64,000 nt of DNA, taken from contig JARKIF010000003.1 of the NCBI GenBank assembly GCA_029378245.1, forward strand, positions 558,001 to 622,000. The letters are read 5' to 3'. This DNA comes from Roridomyces roridus (lineage: Eukaryota; Basidiomycota; Agaricomycetes; Agaricales; Mycenaceae). Every line of letters starts with the position of its first letter. Within the stretch, counting starts at the first letter, position 1. The position numbers and the translations under genes were made by a program. The notes under the pieces are model-generated. The model was given only the letters and a program-made list of their open reading frames with translations, was not told the origin of the DNA and searched no databases. Below, in pieces: positions 54,727-64,000 of this stretch.

Positions 54727-55674
54727 GGTTTGGAGACTCGCATACACATGTCCTGGCTGTGATGTACTTGTTGCTGCCGCTTTCCCGCCTTTGTAGTTTC
54801 CGTGTCTCAATTGCCTTGTCAACCTTATGTTCTCCGTTTTCGGAACCAGAATGCTGCTTGCCGAACGAGGACCAATCGCACCCACCCTTGACCCACCTGA
54901 AACCATGAGACGAAGAGACTCGGAAGTACAAGCACAGGTGTGCACCAGAAAAACCGTTAGACAGAACCAGAGAAAGTCCTCGAAGGCGCCTGCGGGCCAG
55001 TGCAGGGAGGGAGTGTTAGAATCCTGACTGGCGGCGATCAAGGAGATAATGCTAGTGGTGATGCGGAATCAAGAGACGGATTCAGACTCGCACACGTGTT
55101 GAACATCATGTGCTCACGGTTTAATTCGAGTTCATGGTACGAGTCATCATGCAGGAAGGCGTTCTCCCCGTTCTTTGCTTCCGGGAGGAGCTCACATGCA
55201 ATATGCTTTGCTTTTGTCAAAGACTTTCGTACGGCTTGTTTGATTTCCCACGGTTCGATCTTGAAGTTCAACTTTGTGGGCGCGTGTAAACTTTGACATA
55301 ATTTCAAATCTCTGGCAGGTATTCATTCGTCCGAATGGCCGACCCATAATTCACAAGATTTGTGGTTGATTTCCAAGTCGACAGCACGGGTTGAGGTGGA
55401 GGCGTCTAGGCAAGTCGCGCTCTCACGGCTGCTTAGTGTTATCACTGATACTAGGAGTGTGGTCGCGTTCATGCGGGGACCCAGGCTCGACTCCGGGAGT
55501 GGTCTTGCCTGTGTTTTTAGCATGTGCCACGCTTCATTTGATTCGGAGCTTTCAAATACATTTCGTTCCACCCCGGCCTCGCCTTGAACCAAGATCCCAA
55601 AATCCGTGCAAGGCTTTCTCTTTCTACATACATACATACACGCTATAGCACATCCACTCTACAGTTAACATTTG
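54727..55674. other. Intergenic region
   Basis: No gene is supported. Several short frames on both strands overlap without family features or splice support. Confidence 0.4.
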
Positions 55675-56656
55675 TTGATATAATTCGTCAAGGCCGTCTT
55701 CTCCGCCGAATCAATGGTGAGGTCGTAGAAATGTTTCTGATCATTCAGTTCAGTTCGAACGGCAGAAGGCGATGGGAGAGGGAGAGGTAACGCACAACGG
55801 TGATCCAAGCGCGGATGTAGGTGCACACATAACTAGCGAGTGGGGGGACGAATCCGGCGGGGTCTGTCCGGCGCGCAGGTTAGGAGTCAACTTCAACGGC
55901 GGGAAGCGGTGTACCTTTATCACCTACACACATGGTTCAGTATGATTGGAGCGGCAATGAGAAACAACACAACACACCCTTTGATTCGTTGAGGTTGTCC
56001 GTGACTATTTGCGACGGAATCAGGGCCGCTAAGGAGGGAGGGAGGAGACGCAGAACGCACTGGCGACCAACTGCGGCCTCGTCAAATCGTTTGCATACGC
56101 CTCGCGCTGAGCCGCGGTCCAATCACGGGCACCGGAGATCCATGCCTACGACCCTGTGTTCAATCATGTCCTGGAAAGAAGAGCAGACGAACAAACCTCT
56201 TTGAGCGGCACAACGTGGTCCTATCATTTGTTCAGCCCGGTTGCAAAGTCGAGAGGAAGTAGAACCCACGATATCCAAATCACTCGCCAGCGTCGTCGCG
56301 ACGCCATCGTACGGGCTCACCCAGTTCCCCGAGGTCGCGGCGCACGCCGAGCTTGTGACGACGTCGGTGCCGTCGCGTTTCAAGACGGTTTCACGGGTAT
56401 CGCACGTCCCGGAGACTGGTGAGGCGCTCAAATCAACGTCTTCACGCTACAGAGGGGGGAGGCACGCACTGATATCCCAAGTCTTGAACTGATCCCGCGA
56501 ATATGCCGGCGAGTTGCTGTCTACTGCCACCACCAGTTCGGAGAGGTAGGTTTTGGCGGTGGCGACTGATACGGGCGTCGGGAGGGCGCGTGGGAGGGGC
56601 ACGCTGACAACAGCGGTCGACGCAGCGAGCAGCAGCAGAGGGAGGACAGAGAGCAT
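55675..56656 (-). CDS. Secreted HNH endonuclease (GmrSD/DUF1524-type)
   Basis: The signal peptide is MLSVLPLLLLAASTAVVSVP. The frame then runs AKTYLSELVVAVDSNSPAYS, RDQFKTWDI, and via a GTGCGT...ACCAG intron to ISGTCDTRETVLKRDGTDVV, GNWVSPYDGVATTLASDLDI, the nuclease motif DHVVPLKE, AWISGARDWTAAQREAYAND, LTRPQLVA, VTDNLNESKGDK, DPAGFVPPLASYVCTYIRAW and KHFYDLTIDSAEKTALTNYI, with TAA at 55675. D-H (metal/catalytic His) and D-N-x-N-x-S-K (HNH Asn and metal ligand region) are both present. Six or seven short introns can be removed in frame; one junction near AITVKHF is less certain. The family includes secreted fungal and bacterial nucleases. Roles in nutrient scavenging or competition are inference. 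Confidence 0.85.
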
Positions 56657-57020
56657 CGTGCGCGCGCGGGTTCGCCAGATAGAGATGCAGCTTTTATCTT
56701 CGCCGGATAAGGTCTCATGATTGCTTTCGAAGTGATCTGGAGTAATGCACGTTGCTGCGTTGTGTTGCCAACGAGGTTCAACGGGTGTGTCGAGGTGGAG
56801 GGAGCTTTAAGAAGCCGCCGAGAGCCATGTGCTGGTATATGACAGAAGATGCCAAGACAATTTCGCATAGATTACGCCAAGATATGCACGTTGGTGCAGA
56901 AAACCGGGTACATCGGACATGTTCAGCTGATAGAGAAGAAAGTGCGCGATGAAAATTACAATTTAGAGGTGCCTAGCATATTACAAGTTGATTAAGGTCC
57001 GTCTCAGCCCATTCTACTGC
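56657..57020. other. Divergent/3' spacer
   Basis: It contains the upstream region of the nuclease gene and the 3' end of the CsbD-like gene. No other gene is supported. Confidence 0.4.
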
Positions 57021-57717
57021 TCAGAAATCGTTGTTGTTGTCGAATTCGCCACGCTGTCAGCAATATGAGTTGGAGACCAAAGGGAGAGTTAGAATTCGAA
57101 GAACATACCTTGCGCTCCTGGCCGCGCTCCTGCATCGTTGAGTTCTTCATGACCTTGCCGGCGAGCTTCTCGGCGCCACCTGCGAAAAAGAGTCAGAATG
57201 AAAGGAGTGGAAGAAGAGGAAAAGGAGACGAGACGAACCCATCAACTTGTCGCCCATAGACGGCTTGTTGCCCGACTCGTACTCATTCCCGGTGTTGTTG
57301 TTGTTCCAGTTCTCCTCCCGACGCTCACCGCCCAACTCGTTCCCATATTCACTCGAGCGTCCCGTGCCGGCGCCCATACCCGTGCCCATGCCCGTGGAGT
57401 CGCCAGAGCCGTAGGTCTCGGTGCCGGTACCGCGGCCAGTGCCGTAGGAGTCCCCCATGCCGCCGCCAGTGGTGTCCATGTCACCAGTTGTACCCATGCC
57501 CATGCCTGAGCCGTAGGTTTCGTCGCCACGGTTGAAGTCTGGTTTGAACAAATGAGGTGAAGGAAAAGAGACGAGCAAGAGGAGACTCACCACCGGTACC
57601 TCGGCCAGCGCGCGCCTGGCTGAAGCCAGACTCGTTCATGGGGTTGGTGGTGTCGAAGGCGTTGCCGCCGGTCGAGCCAAAGTCATTGGTGTTGTTGTTG
57701 GTGTTTTCGTAAGACAT
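57021..57717 (-). CDS. Glycine-rich CsbD-like stress protein
   Basis: Four exons join in frame: 57717-57591, 57538-57239, 57179-57109 and 57053-57021. The product starts MSYENTNNNTNDFGSTGGNA, FDTTNPMNESGFSQARAGRG. A Gly/Thr/Met-rich middle follows (repeats of GMGTGMGAGTG and YGSG type), then EYESGNKPSMGDKLMG, GGAEKLAGKVMKNSTMQERG, QERK and a short GEFDNNNDF end. The G-A-E-K-x-x-G-K-V...M-x-E-R-G-Q-x-R-K segment is the signature of CsbD-like small hydrophilic stress proteins. The protein is probably cytosolic and disordered, induced on stress or stationary phase by analogy. Sequence shows no catalytic feature. Confidence 0.78.
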
Positions 57718-57770
57718 GGTTGTAGTGGGTGAAGTTGCAGATGCGATGGGTTCAACTTGCATTTCGCCCC

Positions 57771-57780
57771 GCCTTTATAT
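57771..57780 (-). promoter_or_regulatory. TATA box of the CsbD-like gene
   Basis: On the minus strand GATATAAAGG lies about 55 bp upstream of the ATG at 57717, like the other TATA-start spacings here. Confidence 0.55.
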
Positions 57781-59832
57781 CATTCGCGCGGGTGCCAGGT
57801 GATGCAATTGTGGAGAAGTTGGATTTGGGGTCGCGGGTCATGGTGGAGTTTATGACCGCGCCAGGTCATTGAACCGTGGAGCGCGGCGAACACGATCACG
57901 TGGGCGCGGACTGTCACCAAACAACGAAACGAACTTGACTTAACACCATCGCCCACTGTCCACCCAATCGACTTTTCCTCGAACCCCCTCAAAGAAGTAT
58001 TAGAGGAGGTCACGGATGGTTTCAAGTACACGTTGAGGAGTGATTCCATGTTCGAGCAGGTGTAGAGTGATGGGGATGAAAAATGCATTTCGATGGTAGT
58101 TCTGAGGAACGAACGAGCACCTGTGTGAAGGCCTAGGCGAGCAAGGAAAGGAGTAAAAAATCACAGAAAACGGACTGATAACGAGTCAGACTCGGCAGAA
58201 AACAGGTGAGCATACGGGAACCGGTACCTCTATTCGGTGAAGTGAGCAAAGTCTCCAAGGATGACATTCTGATAGTGGTCCTCTCCTCTCTGAGCTTCGA
58301 TCTCGATTCGGTGCTGAGCAACAATCACGAGAAATGCAAGCCGTTGATTCCGAGCAGCACGTAGAGTCGAGACTTCGCGGAGGTCGAGCCCACCGAGCGT
58401 GGAGATGGTGGTGTTCGGAGGCACGAAGGGTTTTGATTAAATTCCGAAAGAACAAAGAGATGACCCGGTCCTACGGCCCGGCGAGGTTGAATGGATATCA
58501 CCGCGGATATGTATACAGCCCTCAGGTTCAAGTCGTTCTTTGAAAACCCGCTGGCCGTAATTATCTCACGTAGGGCTATCATGAAGGAACGGTTCGGCGA
58601 ATATACAGCCTTGAGGCTGCTTTGACTTGGATCTGGAAACCCTCCGGCCGTAATTATCCCACGCACGACTATCTTGTTCCGCTACTACTTACCTGCATCT
58701 GAAACAGATTGTCACTTTAATTTAGATGGTCAGGCCAGCCTCGTGAAGGAAGCCACGATGGTAACCTGGAGCCTGCAGCTGCATGGAACAGTCTTGTTGC
58801 AACAATAGGAAAGCATCAAACTTGAAAACCCCGGGCCAAAGGCGGCGCACTCGAAGCCAAAATGGAAGGCTCATGTCGTATGTCTGTGGAGAAGCAGAAT
58901 TAATCAAGTTGCAAAAGAGAGAAAAAAGAGAAAAAAAATCGAAGAAGAGAGGGAGATTTGTTTGCTCACCATGTCGTGGTTCCTGTAATCAAATCTCCTT
59001 GAAGTCTCCGGCAGCGCGTAATGACAATTTGAAACGCGGGTCCAAAATGGGTCTGACACGAGATGGCCGAATTGCGCCGTTTCGTGGGTCCTTTCGGAGC
59101 TAAATCCTCATTTGAACCCACGCTTCATCAGGCATCATCCAATGAGTTTTCAAGTTCAATTCTAGATCCGATGGCCCATCGCCGGCAGCATTCGGCGGAC
59201 TTGTTTTGGATTTCGGGGTCACACGCTGCCGGCACCCCATCCTCTGACAACATCAACTGCCTACTGCGGCTCGTGACTTCCAGCTGCCTATCTCTCGGGG
59301 ATTGAGACTCAATGCAATACCATAAGACTTGAAGAGCTCAGCTAGGAACCCCGTTCAACTCTGTTGCTCACCTCTGGGCACGGCAACACTCACTCGGGTT
59401 CCTGACCCCTACCTCCTCTGATTCAAGTACTAGTACACTATTACAACTGAGAATGATAATATTTGGGAATGACCTCTATAAATTTCTGTCTGTCCTCTGT
59501 TTCCAAATCCCAATCAGTGAACCAGTAAGAAAGACCAAAGAAAGACTTGTGAAGCATGAGTAATGAGCCTAGCTGCGGCCTGCCCACTGATGGAAAAATG
59601 TAAAATCTCCGCCCGGGCCGCCGCTTGCCGCCCACTCAGCGGGAATTGGGCGGCGGCAGAAGATCTCTGGATCTTGATGCCTCGACTACATTCTCAACAT
59701 CTACATTCTCAACATCGATATTCAAAGCTGTACCGTGTACGTTGTCGGCACTGTCGTATTCTAAGCACGGTCCGCTGTAACCCGTCCTCCTATAAGAACA
59801 AACCCTCCGGCAATGGATATTCCATTCAAAAG
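57781..59832. other. Long gene-free stretch with short direct repeats
   Basis: About 58505-58570 and 58595-58660 are diverged direct repeats sharing ATACAGCC(C/T)T(C/G)AGG, GGAAACCC or GAAAACCC, and GGCCGTAATTATC(T/C)CACG. No frame has family features or splice support. Nothing else is recognised. Confidence 0.4.
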
Positions 59833-60607
59833 ATGACCTCCCTCCTTTACAGCTTCCTGTCGCCAAACCCTTGCGACGGCGCCCATCCACTCAACTCCCT
59901 GCTGCTTGCCGGTATATCCCTCATCCCAAACAACACCCTCCGCTACATACTCCTCGCCTTCTTCGCGTGCTCGACACTCCTTCACACCATTCACCTCCAA
60001 CGCCCGTCGGTCCAGCTAGCCCGAGCGGAAAACCAAGTGCAGCAGACGGAAGAAATTATCCAACACGCGAGATCGTTCTGCGCGGCCACGGACTTTGTGT
60101 ACCTCGGAGAACAGGCTGTACGGCTTCTTGGGTGGGCTCACGCTTTCTTCGCTATCTATTAGAGAACTCATGTCTCCGACCCAAGGGTCAAGCGCACGCT
60201 ATCGATTGTTAAATGCTGCTTGCTGGAGGCGGAGAGCTCCTTCCTGACGTGGAAGAGATATCGCCTCCTGTCCAAAGACATCGCCGCGTGCGCGATAGAG
60301 ATGAGCAAGATTCGCGACACTGTCGAGGTCAGTCGTTGCCGTCGGAAAGACGCGAGCGCTCATTTGTTGCTAGCTCCTCGTGGAATCCGAACGCCAACGC
60401 CGGCTCACCGAGGACATCAACAACACAGAGACTGTGCTTTACAGTCTCCAAGCTGCGTCCGGTACGTTGGTCTCATTGAGATAAATGATGAAGAAGACTG
60501 ATTCAGTCGCGTCTCAGGCGGACGGTTCCACGCGGCTGTGTTCGCAGAGTCGGCATCGCAGGCCTGAAGGGTTGTGGCTGGGCGACTGTTTTTTTTTGTT
60601 TCAATGA
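59833..60607 (+). CDS. Small one-TM coiled-coil protein, family member 4
   Basis: Exon 1 from ATG 59833 has an extra leader, MTSLLYSFLSPNPCDGAHPL, then LAGISLIPNNTLRYILLAFF, ACSTLLHTIHLQRPSVQLAR and RSFCAATDFVYLGEQAVRLL. Exon 2 is VKRTLSIVKCCLLEAESSFL, TWKRYRLLSKDIAACAIEMS. Exon 3 is LLVESERQRRLTEDINNTET. Exon 4 differs from the other members (VASQADGSTRLCSQSRHRRP...) and ends at TGA 60607. Joins keep the frame with GTGGGC, GTCAGT and GTACGT donors. It is a diverged relative with a changed C-terminus. Confidence 0.65.
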
Positions 60608-61531
60608 ATCCCGTCCTCCCGATTTCTCAATTATGACCGTCGGATCGTTGCTGTCGAACATGTTTTGTTTGGATATGTAAACCTCTCCAGAAATATTGCG
60701 AATTGTATTGTTTCCGAATTACTTGCCCAAAGATGGTCTGAAGTTGAGAATTGGACATGCCGACGCTCAGCGCTCAGCCATCAGCACATCAGTCCTAATA
60801 AACTCAACACATTGCTTGGCGCCTCGGCCCCACGGCCCGGCGTCGCACGTGAGGCTGGTTCAACTTGAAGATTGCGAGCTCGAGTCGAAACATATTCATA
60901 AGTATGCGGAGAGAGTATTTGTCCTGGGACATGCGGGACTCCCGAGCGCTTCTCAGCCCTTGCCGCAAATGGTTTCGAGCAAATCATCTTGATGCATTGG
61001 AACTGTGGGAAATCGGCGGAAATCAGAGTTTGATAGATCGCCTTTTGCTTCCGTACCACCATCTCCCCGCCCGTCCTCTCGCTTTGCTAGCTGCCCATCT
61101 GTACGGACCTCTGGACTCGAAGACGGAGAGAACCACACCCTCGATTTCGATTGTCACTTCTGGGTCGCTCCGCTCTCAAATGCTGTCTCGATCGGTGCAA
61201 TTCCTTTTTCTCTGGCTCTTCCTCGAATGTTTCTACTCCCCCTGTGGTGCCTTCCTGAGCGGTAAACGGATCCAAAACAAAGCGGAAGACCGAGACTCAA
61301 GTTTCCCTCCCGATATATAGCCCGACATCGGCGATGTACAATCGCCCACTCCTATCGACTGGTTTCAGCTGCCATAACGAACCCGGGACCTCATATTCAA
61401 TGACGGTGGATATACACGGACACAAGACATTTACAATACTGAGAAAACGAGGAGAACAATATTTCCAATCAAGCACAAAACGAGGTCTTGGGAGCCTGGA
61501 CGTTTCTAATTTGAGAGGTGCGATTCACGAC
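60608..61531. other. Intergenic, with the second copy of a dispersed repeat
   Basis: About 60985-61070 matches 19488-19575 (see there). Otherwise no gene is supported; a hydrophobic frame near 61180-61260 is short and unconfirmed. Confidence 0.45.
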
Positions 61532-62191
61532 TCAAACGGACGCTACGGCTGCAGACGAGTTAGAATCCAGACATTCTCACCGAAGCACTCAACCCACCTG
61601 GGTTCCGAAACCCAGAAAGGATTGTCTCGGTTTCGTTAATATCCTCCGTGAGGCGGCTCTGGCGTTCGACTTCCACGATGAGCTGTTGGACCCCATTAGT
61701 CTCTTGTTCCTGCCAAGTTCAAATGATAAAGCTCACCTCGACAGCCGCCTTGATTCTCTTTGCATCCTTCACGTAGATGCTGATATCCTTCGCGATGAGG
61801 CGATATTTCTTCCAGGTCCACATCGACGTTGACTCGAGTAGGCGGAATTTGGCCATCGACACGCCTCTCTTCACCCTGACAGGACAAAATGAGGTGAGCA
61901 TCGGTACCCAATGACTGGAAACAACGAACTCGAGAAGCCATACAGCGTGTTCTCCAAGGGACAAGCAGTCCTTTGCCGTGCAGAACAATCTCGCCTGTCG
62001 GATAATTCCTCGATGTCCCTGACGTGTTGCTCTACGCGGCGGAGTTGAACCGATGGGCGCCTGACATGGATGGCGTGGACGAGAGTAAAGAATACGAAGA
62101 GGGCGAGGAGGAGGTAGCGCAGCGTGTTGTTTAGGATTGAAGACAGAGAGCCCGCGAGGAGAGAGGTTTGGAGGGAAGTCATGTCAGACAT
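61532..62191 (-). pseudogene. Small one-TM coiled-coil protein, family member 5, 1-nt deletion
   Basis: ATG 62191 gives MSDMTSLQTSLLAGSLSSIL, NNTLRYLLLALFVFFTLVHA, IHVRRPSVQLRRVEQHVRDI and EE. One A is then missing from an expected GAAATT (about 62011), so the conserved RQARLFCTAKDCLSLGEHAV is read only in the next frame. Exon 2 (VKRGVSMAKFRLLESTSMWT), exon 3 (LIVEVERQSRLTEDINETET) and a short last exon are intact, with good splice sites. Whether the deletion is real or a consensus error decides if the gene works. It is the only member on the minus strand. Confidence 0.65.
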
Positions 62192-64000
62192 GGCAAGATG
62201 GCCGAATGCCATCTCCTTTTATCTCTACCGTTAATTGAAGGGCACCTGCGGAGATCCAGGCTGAAAGGCGTCATGGGTTGTTCACAGTTTTGGCGCTGTG
62301 TGTGTGTACCGCGATTAGATAGGTACAGCTTCTTTGCAACCTTCGAAAACCTTTCGGTAAGCCATTGCTCTATTGCTACCGAAAGCATAAAGCAGAGCGA
62401 CGGCTCCGATTCTCACGGTGACTGGGTTGTGTGAAATAAATGGGACGGTTATCGTGGTTGTTTCTCGACAGCCAGCGGTGACGTGGGAGAGACGAGTGCA
62501 GATGCAGATGCCAGAAGTGACCTCGGTTTTTGCGTCCGTTGCCAAGTGACAAGTCGAGGTACTCGGACCTCCCGAAATAAATATATCACCCGAATGTTGC
62601 GAGACTACTTCCTCCAATACTTTCACTTCAATATTATTTGCATACATACATATGGTACCTGTGCCACCTCAAAATTATCTGCAAAGTTTGGTCGTCAGTA
62701 CCGGGCAGCCTTTCAGACTCAGGGTCTCACGGGGCAGCCGTGTGTCCAAAGGCATTCATCCAATACATATTACCCGCCGGCGGCATAGCTAAATTGCATG
62801 AATGCAGCCTCGCGGGATACATCGGAGCAGCGTGGGTTGGTTGTAGTTCGGTGCGGTGCCTACTATGTGGTACGGAGTCTCACGCTCAGTGAATGGTGTG
62901 GCGTGGCCAATCTTTAAAATAACTAACGAGATCCACGCAAAGCTCCTTTTAGAACACCACTTCTGACCAGTTGATTCATGTTGGCAATGGCAAGCTTTCT
63001 CCCATATCCCGCGTGCACATATCAATCATCCACCCGGAACATTCACACCTTCACGCCACAGCATTTCATTTCAGACGCCGGTCGGTCCTAAATCGAACTT
63101 CCTGAGGTGCGCTGATTGCCTCAGGTCTGAACTCCTTGCGATTCATTCCCACCCCGCGGTTTTCTGTTGTCTTGTACACAAGGGTATCACGGCACCAATT
63201 TTGTGATGCAACTACTCTTCCCGAACGGGCCCTCAATAGCACAGACAGAGCAGGAGGAGGTTGTCGAATTACCACAACTGTCCCATAGAGGAAGAAAGGT
63301 AACCTTGGAGATCTCGTTGTCTTCAACAGCTTTTTGATTCCGGATGTCAAACCTTGTATGCCAATTTCCACAGGGGAGGAACGCGCCATGAGGCGTCGTC
63401 TTTAGCGCACACTGCCGCGGCCATCTCACCCCGCATAAGCCCGCATAGTATCATAATCTACGCCTACCTGATGTTAAAAAAAGCGCTTTGGAGCAGAAGA
63501 TCTCAGAAGACACGCGTGGAACGCTGCAGGAAATTTTTTGTTGTCCTCCCGAGAAGTGATAGGCGATGAAAATGGAGTGACGTGCGGCACCAGCCGGCGT
63601 CAGTAATACTTGCCTCGTTCGTTTCTCGCGGGTCGCGGCGTGGGGAATCTGTCATGATTGGATGAGTCGACACCATTCCCAGGCCCGAGCTCCGCTTCGC
63701 GGGGAAATAGCTCCATTCCGGACCCAAGCAGAACGCAGTCCCAGGATATTACACCACAACTTTCGAGAGTTTCATCCGATACCAATCGGCGTGCACGCCG
63801 ACGGATTCGATATGGCATGCGTATTTACCGCCTTGAACCTAGAGAAAATATACTTATCCCATTTTGCAGCAGATCTAGAGCGTGCTATGAGTGGCTTCGA
63901 GCCAAATTTATTGGAACCGTGGGAACGAGCATTTCCTCAGGTACGACCGGCCCTGGCCGAGAGTAGCTTGGAACCAGATATCTTGAACCGTGGGAACGAA
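62192..64000. other. Gene-free right end of the window
   Basis: Only short overlapping frames on both strands are present, with no family features, splice support or internal paralogue. A word (A)CCGTGGGAACGA occurs twice near the edge (63916-63930 and 63987-64000). Part of an unrecognised gene may run off the right end. Confidence 0.4.

Noticed and set aside
1..64000. tRNA, rRNA or riboswitch genes
   Set aside because: No cloverleaf with a GGTTCGAATCC-like arm or rRNA signature was recognised by eye. A covariance-model scan would be decisive and could not be run.

Overview
This 64 kb window is nuclear DNA of a filamentous fungus, most likely an agaricomycete basidiomycete. The genes are split by many short introns of about 45-60 nt with GTRNGT or GC donors and YAG acceptors. 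Fungal gene families are present (cutinase, delta-12-type desaturase, CRAL-TRIO/RhoGAP protein, anion:cation symporters, PL14-like polysaccharide lyases), and simple TATA promoters lie just upstream of several starts. No operons, bacterial ribosome-binding sites, tRNA or rRNA genes or CRISPR arrays were seen.

Layout. 0-9 kb is gene-poor and repeat-rich. It holds a partial unrecognised gene, tandem repeats, a 1.54 kb CACTA-like non-autonomous element (TTC target duplication) and a 1.48 kb PIF/Harbinger-like element (TAA target duplication) with nested inverted repeats and captured GC-rich sequence. 9-16 kb is a normal gene block: a GPI-type two-domain surface protein, a second secreted GPI-type protein, an NTF2-like protein and a CRAL-TRIO/RhoGAP regulator. 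16-30 kb is a tandem array of four MFS transporters of the allantoate/nicotinate (ACS) type. Copies A, C and D are open once introns are removed, and copy B is degraded. The array is interrupted by a small gene between 61-bp perfect inverted repeats. 30-36 kb is a decayed block: a DHA1-type MFS gene, a fatty-acid desaturase and a PL14-like lyase, each broken by single-base indels. 36-39 kb holds MFS relics, a 578-bp MITE and an intact cutinase. 39-54 kb contains a segmental duplication of a PL14-like lyase plus a small membrane/coiled-coil protein gene. The left copy is open. In the right copy the lyase has a 4-nt deletion and a 130-bp satellite has expanded to three units. Each copy lies beside a DHA1 MFS gene on the opposite strand (one pseudogene, one open). 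54-64 kb has three more members of the small membrane protein family, a secreted HNH nuclease and a glycine-rich CsbD-like stress protein.

The main theme is a transporter and secreted-enzyme locus shaped by tandem and segmental duplication, decay and precise intron turnover. The best candidates for something undescribed are the five-member small TM/coiled-coil family, the intron presence/absence differences and the exonised intron in the ACS array, and the cluster of near-compensating frameshifts that remove histidine boxes from the desaturase. All exon boundaries were inferred by eye from splice consensus and from comparing paralogues inside the window.
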